This document shows positions 1 through 7,726 of a stretch of DNA of 47,095 nucleotides, in pieces. The stretch is taken from contig NZ_LWSK01000040.1 in the NCBI RefSeq assembly GCF_001642955.1, forward strand, positions 1-47,095, read 5' to 3'. How positions within the stretch are numbered: the first letter of the stretch is position 1; each line of letters starts with the position of its first letter. Position numbers and translations under genes: made by a program. Source of the DNA: Rubripirellula obstinata (GTDB lineage: Bacteria; Planctomycetota; Planctomycetia; Pirellulales; Pirellulaceae). The notes beneath the pieces were generated by a model that saw only the letters and a program-made list of their open reading frames with translations, was not told the origin of the DNA and did no database searches.

Positions 1-72
1 GATCCCTGCACAGAGCGGGCTGGTCCCAACGCAATGGATCGACCTCGGAAGAAAGAAGTGAAAACCAAATTC

Positions 73-198
73 TAGCGCGATCCGCATCCGATACAATCAG
101 TCAGCAAGGCAATAAATCAACAAGCCGCCAAGAGTTTCGGCTACGAGGGGGACGCCGAAAGTCTACGCGACTTCCGCTACCTCCTAACCGAAGATTGA
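73..198 (+). other. possible coding remnant at window edge
   Basis: An open stretch in frame 1 runs from the TAG at 73-75 to a TGA at 196-198. Its last ~30 codons read like ordinary protein (for example AAKSFGYEGDAESLRDF). There is no start codon or upstream continuation, because the same frame is closed at 73. It may be the 3' remnant of a decayed gene. The family is not recognised and a chance open frame is quite possible. Confidence 0.2.
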
Positions 199-223
199 GC
201 TGACATGGACAGCTAGTAGTGGA

Positions 224-277
224 CTGAACCCTGGCGGGACCAGCTACGGGAAAACCGGGAAGTTATTTCGGGACAGT
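224..277 (+). repeat. 54-bp dispersed repeat, copy 1
   Basis: A 54-bp sequence starting CTGAACCCTGGCGGG and ending TTCGGGACAGT recurs at 39143-39196 with a single mismatch (A versus C). The copies are almost 39 kb apart, on the same strand, both outside genes. Both lie near a copy of the AACCGCTAA-type inverted repeat. Function is unknown; it behaves like a dispersed intergenic repeat. Confidence 0.75.
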
Positions 278-1030
278 TCCTAGTTCCGGCAATCCAACAT
301 GTAGGCGGGTGGTTAACGAGAAATCCTGTTGGTTGACGAAGCTACGAAACACTCGAAACGCCGGGATTCGTCGCCTGCTCCACTTCGATTTATGACAAGC
401 AACCCGCCGATCACGTTAGAGTCCTGTTAGCGTAAATTAGCGGTTTGCTTTACTCCGCCAACAAAACGCAAACCGCTAATCTCCACTAACAGAACGCTAA
501 CAAGAGTGTGGATGATTTTACTCGCGGGCGTCGAGTTCAAGGCGGCGGTAGATGAGAGCTTCCCGGGAGTGAACGACGCAACGTATTTGCCGACCGCGAG
601 ACTCGCAGCCCCGTCCGCTACGCCTTGGCTCGAAATAATCTGCTGTTCACCTGAACTGCATCATTGCCGGAACTTCGCGGCGTTTTTTCCGGCCTATTTC
701 ACAAACTCGCCAAATTGCACAAGAAAACTAAAAATGCCCTGGCCGATAACTCCGTTCTACAAAAGCTTGCTCAAAGGTAGACTGAGAGGATTGTGAGGGC
801 TGGGTAGCCTTTGCCTGCACGAAAGGGTGATTTGTTTTGCTTAGGTACGTTGTAACGTGACCGGCAATGGATCATCCTTAGCGAAGAATTCAAAACATAA
901 GCCGAGAATCGGACGGGCGAACCGCCCAGAGGATGATCGGCGTTCCAATTATTAGTCCAAACCGACTCACATCAGCAAGTTTCCAACAAGATTGGTCACC
1001 CACGTGGACGAAGTCCGCGCCGACTGAAGC
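278..1030. other. intergenic stretch without a convincing gene
   Basis: No convincing gene was seen here. An imperfect inverted repeat lies at about 418-506, with arms CTGTTAGCG...TAGCGGTTT and AAACCGCTAAT...CTAACAG. It is a rearranged relative of the repeat at 5184, 5710, 8013 and 38996. A short open stretch ending at the TAG at 778-780 contains FHKLAKLHKKTKNALADNSV, which looks protein-like but has a stop just upstream; it may be a decayed gene end. A 96-codon frame at 506-796 has an unlikely composition and was not accepted. Confidence 0.5.
995..1023 (+). repeat. 29-bp direct repeat, copy 1
   Basis: GTCACCCACGTGGACGAAG and the following ten bases to 1023 recur identically at 9063-9091. 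This copy ends just before the start of the nucleotidyltransferase-like gene at 1031. In one frame it would encode VTHVDEVRAD, so the copies may be fragments of a repeated coding sequence. Confidence 0.6.
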
Positions 1031-1804
1031 ATGTTACCCCCTTTTAACTCACCCGAGTACTTCGCTGCCCGACACGCCGCAATGCTGGCACAAGACGGAT
1101 TCAAGGGCGTCGATGAGACAGATCCCACCGCAGCCAGAGGTCATGCGTACGGGCTACATAAAAGCCGTATGCTGACGACCGACTACCGAACTCGATTAAA
1201 GAGAGGCAGCGTGGACGTTACACCTCATGAAGTCATCGATTGCTTACGAGCAGCCGGCGTCAAAGACTGGGTCTTGATGGGTTTGCATGGATACGTTGGC
1301 TATCTGCCGATGCCTCGCGCGACCCAAGACGTCGATGTGATGGTTCCCTACAGCCAAAAACAGAAAGCCAAAAAAGCGATCGCCACGCAGTGGCCAATGT
1401 TGACGATCGTGGAACTTTCGCAAGTCATTCGTTTCTTAGACCCAGAAGACTTGGACCACGACGGCAAACCGCAACCGGTGATCGACATCATGCTGCCCTG
1501 GAGCCCCTTTCAAGAAACCATTTTGAAAGAGTGTGTCATCGAGGATGAAGAAACCGGTAGCCGCTATCCCAATATCGAAGCCGCGATCGTATCCAAGTAC
1601 GCACCGCTGGTATCGCCCTATCGAACAATCGAAAAGAAAGAGCAGGACTCCAGCGATCTAAGAAAGATCGTTAAAGGCAGCCCAGCCGAAGACCTTGACC
1701 ATGATCTCATCCACCGCTTAGCCGACCAGGTCTGGGAAGGCGGCGGCGATGAACTACTGCACTTCATCCAACTAGCCCTTGATGGCAAACCTTTCCCGAT
1801 CTAG
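1031..1804 (+). CDS. nucleotidyltransferase-fold protein (AbiEii/MNT-like)
   Basis: This 257-residue protein carries a nucleotidyltransferase signature near residues 84-105: a glycine-rich segment (GLHGYVGY), then RATQDVDVMV with acidic pair Asp100 and Asp102, the expected metal ligands. A further acidic residue sits in VIDIMLPW. Fold-family proteins of this kind transfer nucleotides in resistance or toxin systems, but the substrate cannot be predicted. The start is uncertain: ATG 1031 gives a 46-residue extension before a second in-frame ATG at 1169, and the recognised domain begins only after about residue 65. No partner gene is visible. It lies alone between repeat-rich DNA and the polymerase-like gene at 1970. 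Confidence 0.7.
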   Translation: MLPPFNSPEYFAARHAAMLAQDGFKGVDETDPTAARGHAYGLHKSRMLTTDYRTRLKRGSVDVTPHEVIDCLRAAGVKDWVLMGLHGYVGYLPMPRATQDVDVMVPYSQKQKAKKAIATQWPMLTIVELSQVIRFLDPEDLDHDGKPQPVIDIMLPWSPFQETILKECVIEDEETGSRYPNIEAAIVSKYAPLVSPYRTIEKKEQDSSDLRKIVKGSPAEDLDHDLIHRLADQVWEGGGDELLHFIQLALDGKPFPI

Positions 1805-1969
1805 CGGTTAGCGACAGTTAAAAATCAGAGTTCGTTGTAGTGGATCATGCAAAAGATCCCACAGCGAAAGGATCTTTAGCAAGATCCACTGGCTTGAAAA
1901 TGACCTGTCCCAATCCACTAGCGATCTCTTTCACTTAATCGCAACCACCATTTCCTTTTCTCAAATCTC

Positions 1970-4627
1970 TTGAAATACGTCCGTCACCTAACGTCCATCT
2001 CTACCGCCCTTTCGGCCGTGATCCTGGCACTGCTGCCAATCTTCGTCGCGATCGACTTTGGCGGTGTGCTTTGGTGGACCCAATACGTTGCTGGACTTGC
2101 GATTGTCGCCGCCTTCGTGCTGGCGTTACCGTCATTGGTAGACTGGCACCGCCACGCGCGACCTCGTCAATTGCTGGTGATCATCCCGCTGTTGCTGTGG
2201 CTGGCGTATTCATTCTTCCAGACCATCACATTGCCGCCGTCACTCGTCGCAGTACTAAGCCCCGGATCTCACGCCGCTTACACTGAGTGGTTAGAACCGA
2301 TTTTGCCAGCGACGAAACTGCCGGGCAGCTTTCCGATCTCGATTTCGCAAGATGACACCGTTCACGCGGTCGCACTCTTTGGAATACTGTTCATTCTTGC
2401 TTGGACATCACTTCGCGTCTTCAACACCCGCAACCGTCTGATTGGACTGCTTTCGTGTGTTGCGATCACGGGTGCTACCGTGGCAATCCTTGGGGTCGTC
2501 GGCTTGATGCTTCCCGAGATCCCATTCTTCGATGGAATGGACAGCCACTTTTCCACATTCGTCAATCGCAACAATGCTGCGTTGACAATGAACCTGGGAA
2601 TGGCAGCCAGCTTGGGATTGTTGTCTTGGAGACTTTCTGCGCTGACCGGACAAGAACTAGACGGCGAGGAGTTTGAGTTTAATGATCTACTTGCATTAAC
2701 AAGCGACCGCAATTCGGCAGTGGGTGTGATTTGCGCTCTGCTTTGCATCATCGGACTTCTCGTTTGTGGATCGCGTGCTGGTTTGGCGACTGTCCTGTTC
2801 GCAAGCCTGCTTTCCCTCGGTTGGGTCCGAAAACGAAGAGGATTTAGCACCATCCCAGTCGTTTTGATCACGACTGCGATCCTCGCGGCCCTTTTAACAG
2901 TTCCATTGCAGTTGGATCTGGAATCCATCCAGCGAATGAAGTTCTTCTCCGATAGCGCTGAGACGATCCTCAACGACGGTCGCTTTGAACATTGGCCAGA
3001 AGGCTGGCAAGCCGCCATGGCCCACCTCCCCGGTGGCTCCGGCTTAGGCACCTACAATTACGCCTATCTACCGCACCAAATCGAAACGCCGAAGGCCTGG
3101 TTCGTTCACGCCGACAACCTTTGGCTTGAATTGTTGGTGGAACAGGGTTTCGTCGGAATCGGATTTACCTGCCTGCTGTTCGGCGTGCTGATTTGGTGCC
3201 TTCACCGAATGTCATACTCGCATGATGCGTTTGACCACGGCCTTAGAGTGGCTGGATGGTATTCAGTCGGAGCGATCTTATTCTCACAGTGTTTCGATTT
3301 CGGTTTGATCATCCCGGCGAACTTGGTTCTTTGCATCCCGATCCTCGCGGCGGTCGTTACACGATCAGTCGAGTCAGACCTCATTGCACCCGACGCATCG
3401 ACCAAAACTGAAAACATGTGGTCACGATTCACCGCAAGTCAATCGTTTTCGCTCAGCATGCTTGGCCTGCAGTGCGTCGGTGTACTGGGCACATTGATAG
3501 CCGCTGCAACCTGCACCGGTGTCCTTCATAACGATGCGGTGGTCGATACCTTTAAACGAACCGCCGAGTATCAACTGCAATCCTCCGGCCCGGGATCCAG
3601 CTCAATCGAAGATCTGGGCAAAGAGATCCAATCGTTTAACGATTCGCAGCCACATTCTGTCTTAATCTACAGCTTATCGCAAATTGAACATCGTCGGGGC
3701 CGTTTGGCAGAAGTGGTTTCAGCAAACCCTGAAGACGTTGCGCAAGCGAGAGCGATTTACGAGGCGACTTCACCAAAAGTCAGACGCTTGGCCGGTAAAA
3801 GTCCTGAAGGTTTTGTCGCCAAATTCCCAGCGGAATTATCGAAGTTAAAACTCACCCAACTGCCCGACGAATACCAGACCGCAATCAGACTTAATCAGTC
3901 CATGCTTGCCCGTACGCCGCTTAGCCGCGAAGCACGAGCGGGCCTGCTGTACCTCGACTTTGCAAGCGATGACTTAGCAAGCGATCCGGCAATCGACCAA
4001 GCAATCGATACCCCAGCATTGCTAAAACAGCTTGGCGAATTGTATCGATCGAACCCTCGGCAGTTGTTGGCGATCGCAAACCTCGCCGCGCAAAGCCAAT
4101 CCAACGAGCTGGCGATCAAATTCTGGAAATCGGCAATCGATCAGATGCCCCAATTGACAGTATCTGCGATGAACACGATCAAAAATTACAAATCAGTCAG
4201 CCTAATCGACACACTACCCGAGGACCGAGTAGTGATGCGAAAAGCTGCCAAGCGAGTCATCCAAACCCGCGATAAGGGCAACGCAGACTCTGTGCCCGGC
4301 ATGGTGGCGTTGTTTGATTGCGATCAATGCGAAAACTCAGCCGACGAAGCCGCTTGCCTGGTGCTCGCAGCAGACGCGATGGTATTCGCAAGCAAAGACG
4401 AGGACGCGTTGCCGTACTATGAACAAGCACTAGAACTACGCCCCTCGAACGTTTCGATGCGAATGAAGTACATCGCCGCCCTCCGGCGACTCGGGCAAGG
4501 CAGCGACGCCCTAAAACAAGCCCGCCTGGGTCGCCAAATCGTCCCTGGGGAAAAGCGTTTCGACACCGTCATTAAACAAATGGCCCAGCTAGAAATCGAT
4601 CAATTGAATCAAGGCTCCAATCCCTAA
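1970..4627 (+). CDS. O-antigen ligase/polymerase-like membrane protein with C-terminal TPR region
   Basis: An 885-residue polytopic protein. The N-terminal ~510 residues hold a dozen or so hydrophobic segments. Between them lie motifs of the Wzy_C/O-antigen ligase family: CGSRAGLAT at about residues 266-274, and a long loop with GGSGLGTYNYAYLPHQ followed by HADNLWLELLVEQGFVG at about 350-393. The family joins lipid-linked glycans in the periplasm, either polymerising them or passing them to an acceptor. Residues ~530-885 are soluble and look like TPR helices (for example DEDALPYYEQALELRPSN), roughly doubling the usual family length. The start is TTG at 1970; no better ATG is nearby. It lies 5 kb upstream of the main glycan cluster, separated by repeats and nucleotidyltransferase genes. 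Ligase versus polymerase cannot be decided, since another Wzy-like protein is encoded at 21283. Confidence 0.8.
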   Translation: MKYVRHLTSISTALSAVILALLPIFVAIDFGGVLWWTQYVAGLAIVAAFVLALPSLVDWHRHARPRQLLVIIPLLLWLAYSFFQTITLPPSLVAVLSPGSHAAYTEWLEPILPATKLPGSFPISISQDDTVHAVALFGILFILAWTSLRVFNTRNRLIGLLSCVAITGATVAILGVVGLMLPEIPFFDGMDSHFSTFVNRNNAALTMNLGMAASLGLLSWRLSALTGQELDGEEFEFNDLLALTSDRNSAVGVICALLCIIGLLVCGSRAGLATVLFASLLSLGWVRKRRGFSTIPVVLITTAILAALLTVPLQLDLESIQRMKFFSDSAETILNDGRFEHWPEGWQAAMAHLPGGSGLGTYNYAYLPHQIETPKAWFVHADNLWLELLVEQGFVGIGFTCLLFGVLIWCLHRMSYSHDAFDHGLRVAGWYSVGAILFSQCFDFGLIIPANLVLCIPILAAVVTRSVESDLIAPDASTKTENMWSRFTASQSFSLSMLGLQCVGVLGTLIAAATCTGVLHNDAVVDTFKRTAEYQLQSSGPGSSSIEDLGKEIQSFNDSQPHSVLIYSLSQIEHRRGRLAEVVSANPEDVAQARAIYEATSPKVRRLAGKSPEGFVAKFPAELSKLKLTQLPDEYQTAIRLNQSMLARTPLSREARAGLLYLDFASDDLASDPAIDQAIDTPALLKQLGELYRSNPRQLLAIANLAAQSQSNELAIKFWKSAIDQMPQLTVSAMNTIKNYKSVSLIDTLPEDRVVMRKAAKRVIQTRDKGNADSVPGMVALFDCDQCENSADEAACLVLAADAMVFASKDEDALPYYEQALELRPSNVSMRMKYIAALRRLGQGSDALKQARLGRQIVPGEKRFDTVIKQMAQLEIDQLNQGSNP

Positions 4628-4790
4628 TGCGTGGCTCTAGCAACGCATCAATATCAATCGAAGTAGCGGATGAGGTTACACATCCTGAGACTTCAAACGG
4701 CCACTGAACACTCACGATACCAGGAAAAAGCCGAATATCGAATCGTGCGTCCAAGACTCTTATTAGCGTCCAGTTTGCGGTTTCAATTGC

Positions 4791-4861
4791 GGCAAAACGA
4801 TGGAAGGGCAAAACGATACCAAGTACGACTCAACATCGTTTTGCCCTCCCATCGTTTTGCC
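4791..4861. repeat. family B palindrome, 27-bp arms
   Basis: The left arm 4791-4817 (GGCAAAACGATGGAAGGGCA then AAACGAT) is the reverse complement of the right arm 4835-4861 with one mismatch, around a 17-nt loop. Each arm itself contains two copies of GGCAAAACGAT. Full or partial copies occur at 5301-5360, 5825-5899, 8128-8200, 8797-8830 (half), 33028-33180, 34284-34424, 34843-34875 (half) and 38938-38970 (half). Confidence 0.85.
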
Positions 4862-4969
4862 CATTCCCCAACACCTTTGCGTCCCCGCGTCTCTTGCGAC
4901 TCTGCGTGAACCTCTTCCCCAGAAAACCTCCTCGCGCAACCCGCACCGCTTCTTAAAACCAGAAATCAA

Positions 4970-5054
4970 CCACGGAGTCACAGAGAACCACAGAGCCAAA
5001 ACACTCACTCAAAAATACCAAGCACCTTCTCTGTGTTCCTCAGTGCCTCTGTGG
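4970..5054. repeat. family C 85-bp palindrome (copies also at 7796-7880 and 8308-8392)
   Basis: The arm starting CCACGGAGTCACAGAGAACC and the arm ending GTGCCTCTGTGG pair imperfectly over 26 bp. Three copies of exactly 85 bp lie at 4970-5054, 7796-7880 and 8308-8392, each followed by TAGCCCCG. They are in the same orientation and sit in repeat mosaics only. Confidence 0.8.
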
Positions 5055-5459
5055 TAGCCCCGCATCATCTTTCGCCAACAATTTTTTGCCAATCTCGTCC
5101 TGCCATACATGATCTCATCGTCCCCTAAACGCAATTCTCAAGCACCACCACATCAGACAAACCAGTCAAGGCAAAGCCTGAGATACTAAACCACTAATGG
5201 ACGCTAATAAAACGCTAATAGAGACGGCTACAGATTTGCTTAAGCCCCCGTCCAAGACTCTTATTAGCGTCCTGTTAGCGAAAATTAGCGGTTTCAATTG
5301 CGGCAAAACGATACCAAGTACGACTCAACATCGTTTTGCCCCCCAATCGTTTTGCCCATTCCCCAACACCTTTGCGTCCCCGCGTCTCTTGCGATTCTGC
5401 GTCAATTTCTTTCCAACACACAATCCAACCAAAGCCGTGAAGGGCTTTAAACTGTTTAA

Positions 5460-5520
5460 CCGCGTGGGCATCGCCCCGCGCGTTCGGGGAAGCGCGACGC
5501 GCGGGGCGATGCCCACGCGG
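5460..5520. repeat. G+C-rich hairpin, 23-bp perfect stem, copy 1
   Basis: Bases 5460-5482 and 5498-5520 are perfect reverse complements (CCGCGTGGGCATCGCCCCGC then GCG), around a 15-nt loop. The stem extends outwards as GTTTA(A/G)C with one mismatch. It lacks a T-run, so it is not a canonical terminator. A near-identical copy lies 540 bp downstream. Confidence 0.85.
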
Positions 5521-5999
5521 CTAAACGAACTAACACGTGTTTTCCCGAACCAAAACTCTTCACGGCGTCGCGATCCACCCCAAGCGACCGCTACGCCCCG
5601 ACATCAAAACAATTCAAACTCCAATTCCGTACCTAACACCTTTCTCCCCTAAACCCAATTCTCAAGCACCACCACATCAGACAAACAAGTCAAGGCAAAG
5701 CCTGAGATACTAAACCGCTAATGGACGCTAACAAAACGCTAATCAAAACAGCAACAAATTTGTTGAAGCCCCCGTCCAAAACTCTTATTAGCGTCCTGTT
5801 AGCGAAAATTAGCGGTTTCAATTGCGGCAAAACGATGGAAGGGCAAAACGATACCAAGTACGACTCAAAATCGTTTTGCCCCCCAATCGTCTTGCCCATT
5901 CCCCAACACCTTTGCGTCCCCGCGTCTCCTGCGACTCTGCGTCAACTTCTTTCCAACACACAATCCAACCAAAGCCGTGAAGGGCTTTAAACTGTTTAA

Positions 6000-6060
6000 C
6001 CGCGTGGGCATCGCCCCGCGCGTTCGGGGAAGCGCGACGCGCGGGGCGATGCCCACGCGG
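6000..6060. repeat. G+C-rich hairpin, 23-bp perfect stem, copy 2
   Basis: Identical stem and loop to the hairpin at 5460-5520. The flanking DNA (AAAGCCGTGAAGGGCTTTAA upstream, CTAAACGAACTAACACGTG downstream) is also duplicated. The second copy therefore arose by duplication of a segment running from about 5184 to 5545. Confidence 0.85.
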
Positions 6061-6194
6061 CTAAACGAACTAACACGTGTTTTCCCGGACCAATTCGTAT
6101 CGAACCGCTCAACAATTTTCACACCCACCAATTTTCAGCCCCAGAACACTTACCGGTGGCTGGTTGCAAAACGCCAGACAAGGATCGCGTGTCG

Positions 6195-6827
6195 ATGATT
6201 TTCAAAGAACGATCCCTTACCTTTCACGAGTTTGCGATGAACCAATCGGTTCCCTTATCGTCAATACAGGATGCGGTACTGGAGTTCATGCAGGACCGCG
6301 AAGATTCCGCCGTGTTCGGGGCCCAGGCCGTCAACGCGTATGTCGATGAGCCTCGAATGAGCCAGGATGTCGATATTTTGACAATTGACGCTGAGAAATT
6401 GTCCGAGGAGATACGATCACTGTTAAATGACCGATTCAACATTGCCGTGCGAGTTCGATCAGTCGCAAGCGGAAAAGGATTTAGGGTTTACCAGATCAGC
6501 AAGCCGAAGAACCGCCATCTCGTTGACGTTCGTGAGGTCTCCCAGTTGCCGCCTTGTCAGCGCGTGGAAAGAATACTGGTGCCCACTCCACCTCAGCTAA
6601 TCGGACAAAAGGTCATCAGCATGGTGAGTCGATCCAGAACGGCGAAAGGAATGACAGATATCGCTGATTTAAGAAGGCTTCTTTTGATGTTCCCTGAACT
6701 AAAAACAGATCATGGCGCCGTCGAGGATGCGTTGAGAGAATCCGGTGCCGACGAAAAAGTCTACCAAAGCTGGCAAGAACTGGTCGCGCAGGAGATTGAA
6801 GTCGAAGACGATGACGCTGGGTATTAG
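6195..6827 (+). CDS. nucleotidyltransferase-fold protein
   Basis: With the ATG at 6195 the protein has 210 residues. It carries FGAQAVNAYVDEPRMSQ followed by DVDIL, with acidic pair Asp58 and Asp60, as in AbiEii-type and related nucleotidyltransferases. A second acidic strand is visible at HLVDVREV, and a C-terminal helical part follows. The frame is open from 6156, but the upstream codons run into repeat DNA, so 6195 or ATG 6237 is more likely. No overlapping antitoxin-like gene is seen upstream; the 72-residue gene at 6943 begins 115 bp downstream and couples to the next nucleotidyltransferase. Function may be defence or toxin-like, or a small-molecule nucleotidyltransferase; the sequence does not decide. 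Confidence 0.7.
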   Translation: MIFKERSLTFHEFAMNQSVPLSSIQDAVLEFMQDREDSAVFGAQAVNAYVDEPRMSQDVDILTIDAEKLSEEIRSLLNDRFNIAVRVRSVASGKGFRVYQISKPKNRHLVDVREVSQLPPCQRVERILVPTPPQLIGQKVISMVSRSRTAKGMTDIADLRRLLLMFPELKTDHGAVEDALRESGADEKVYQSWQELVAQEIEVEDDDAGY

Positions 6828-6942
6828 TCACGGTTCCGCCAAGACCAGCCATCTTCTGCCCCATTTCGTACCAAAAGCTCTCTCTGCCGTGCCGCGCAAT
6901 TGTATCAATCACGAAACACACCAACGACACGAAACAAGCCCC

Positions 6943-7161
6943 ATGCTCTCTCCTGAAACACTCGAAGCCTATCGGCAGATGACTCCCAGCGAGCGTTTGG
7001 TTTTAACGCTAGCGATGATGAAAGAAAGCGAGCCATACTTACTGCTGGGGTCATCAGCACAGGTTTCCCGAAAGTTCCAAAGAATCAACGAGCAAAACGA
7101 TGAACGCAATTCAGCGATGCTAAGCCAATTGGCGAGATCCCAACGCCTGGACCATGATTGA
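6943..7161 (+). CDS. small protein translationally coupled to nucleotidyltransferase
   Basis: A 72-residue protein beginning MLSPETLEAYRQMTPSERL, charged and probably helical, with no membrane segment. Its frame extends upstream to 6745, but that part overlaps the previous gene out of frame, so ATG 6943 is chosen. Its last 8 nt (ATGATTGA) contain the start of the next gene, a tight overlap that suggests translational coupling. A small charged protein directly before a nucleotidyltransferase resembles the antitoxin or accessory subunit of two-gene nucleotidyltransferase modules. That role is inferred from arrangement only; the family itself is not firmly recognised. Confidence 0.65.
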   Translation: MLSPETLEAYRQMTPSERLVLTLAMMKESEPYLLLGSSAQVSRKFQRINEQNDERNSAMLSQLARSQRLDHD

Positions 7162-7726
7162 ATTGGCCATGAGTGAACTAGAACGGACGCTGTTCGTGAT
7201 CACATCGCTGTTAACGCAATCCGGATACGAATATGCGGTGATGGGTGGCTTGGCCGTTCGGGTCCACTCCATCCCACGTCCAACGCACGACGTTGATTTG
7301 ACTGTCACCATTGATCGTAGCGACCTACCAAAACTCTTTGCCTCATTGGAATCGCTGGGGCACACCATTGCGGGTTCGTATCAACGCGGCTGGGTGGATG
7401 AAGTCGGAGGCATGCCGCTGGTCAAGGTCAGGACTTATTTGAACGAATCAACAGGCATCGATATTGACATTTTTCTCAACGAGACAGAATTCCAGAAGTC
7501 CTATTTGGCTCGTCGTATTGAAGTGAATATTGGCGAGAAGTCGCTGTGGGTGGTAACCCCCGAAGACTTGATTTTGCTTAAGCTGTTGGCTTCGCGTCCT
7601 CGTGACCTACTCGATGTGGCCGACATACTATTTACCCAGGGCCAGCTCGACGAAGTCTACATGCAACACTGGGCAAAGGAGCTAGGCATCATTGATCGAC
7701 TAAAGGTTTCGTTTAAAGATACCTAA
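7154..7726 (+). CDS. nucleotidyltransferase-fold protein, second gene of a coupled pair
   Basis: This 190-residue protein has the clearest nucleotidyltransferase signature of the three in the window. It shows YAVMGGLAVRVHSIPRPTHD followed by VDLTV, with Asp46 and Asp48, and a third acidic strand GIDIDIFL. A C-terminal segment EDLILLKLLASRPRDLLDVA is typical of this group (nucleotidyltransferase AbiEii/DUF6036-like). It starts at ATG 7154 inside the end of the upstream 72-residue gene (8-nt overlap); a second ATG (codon 6) is possible. The pair could be a type IV-like toxin-antitoxin or another defence module. The substrate and any abortive-infection role are unproven. Confidence 0.75.
   Translation: MIELAMSELERTLFVITSLLTQSGYEYAVMGGLAVRVHSIPRPTHDVDLTVTIDRSDLPKLFASLESLGHTIAGSYQRGWVDEVGGMPLVKVRTYLNESTGIDIDIFLNETEFQKSYLARRIEVNIGEKSLWVVTPEDLILLKLLASRPRDLLDVADILFTQGQLDEVYMQHWAKELGIIDRLKVSFKDT

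Larger units (their letters stand above)
4628..6194. repeat. repeat-packed intergenic region (mosaic of palindromic repeats)
   Basis: No real gene was seen. The stretch is a mosaic of repeat families that recur at 7.7-8.9 kb and 33-35 kb. Family A has arms AACCGCTAATGGACGCTAA and TTAGCGTCCTGTTAGCG (5184-5298, 5710-5824). Family B has arms GGCAAAACGATGG and CCATCGTTTTGCC (4791-4861, 5301-5360, 5825-5899). Family C is a palindrome containing CCACAGAG and CTCTGTG (4970-5054). Family D contains CACCACATCAGACAAAC (about 5090-5190, 5650-5710). There are also two G+C-rich hairpins. Open frames in this DNA merely read through the repeats. Confidence 0.85.

Noticed and set aside
506-796. 96-codon open frame
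   Set aside because: Unlikely amino-acid composition, no ribosome-binding site, no family resemblance; a different frame there looks more protein-like but has a stop just upstream.
4670-6131. Several 60-150-codon open frames on both strands in the repeat mosaic
   Set aside because: They read through family A-D repeats and recur wherever those repeats occur (for example GGQND and FCPPIVLP strings), so they reflect repeat DNA and not genes.
6156-6194. Upstream in-frame ATG of the second nucleotidyltransferase
   Set aside because: The extra codons derive from DNA adjoining the repeats and precede any conserved sequence; ATG 6195 or 6237 fits better.
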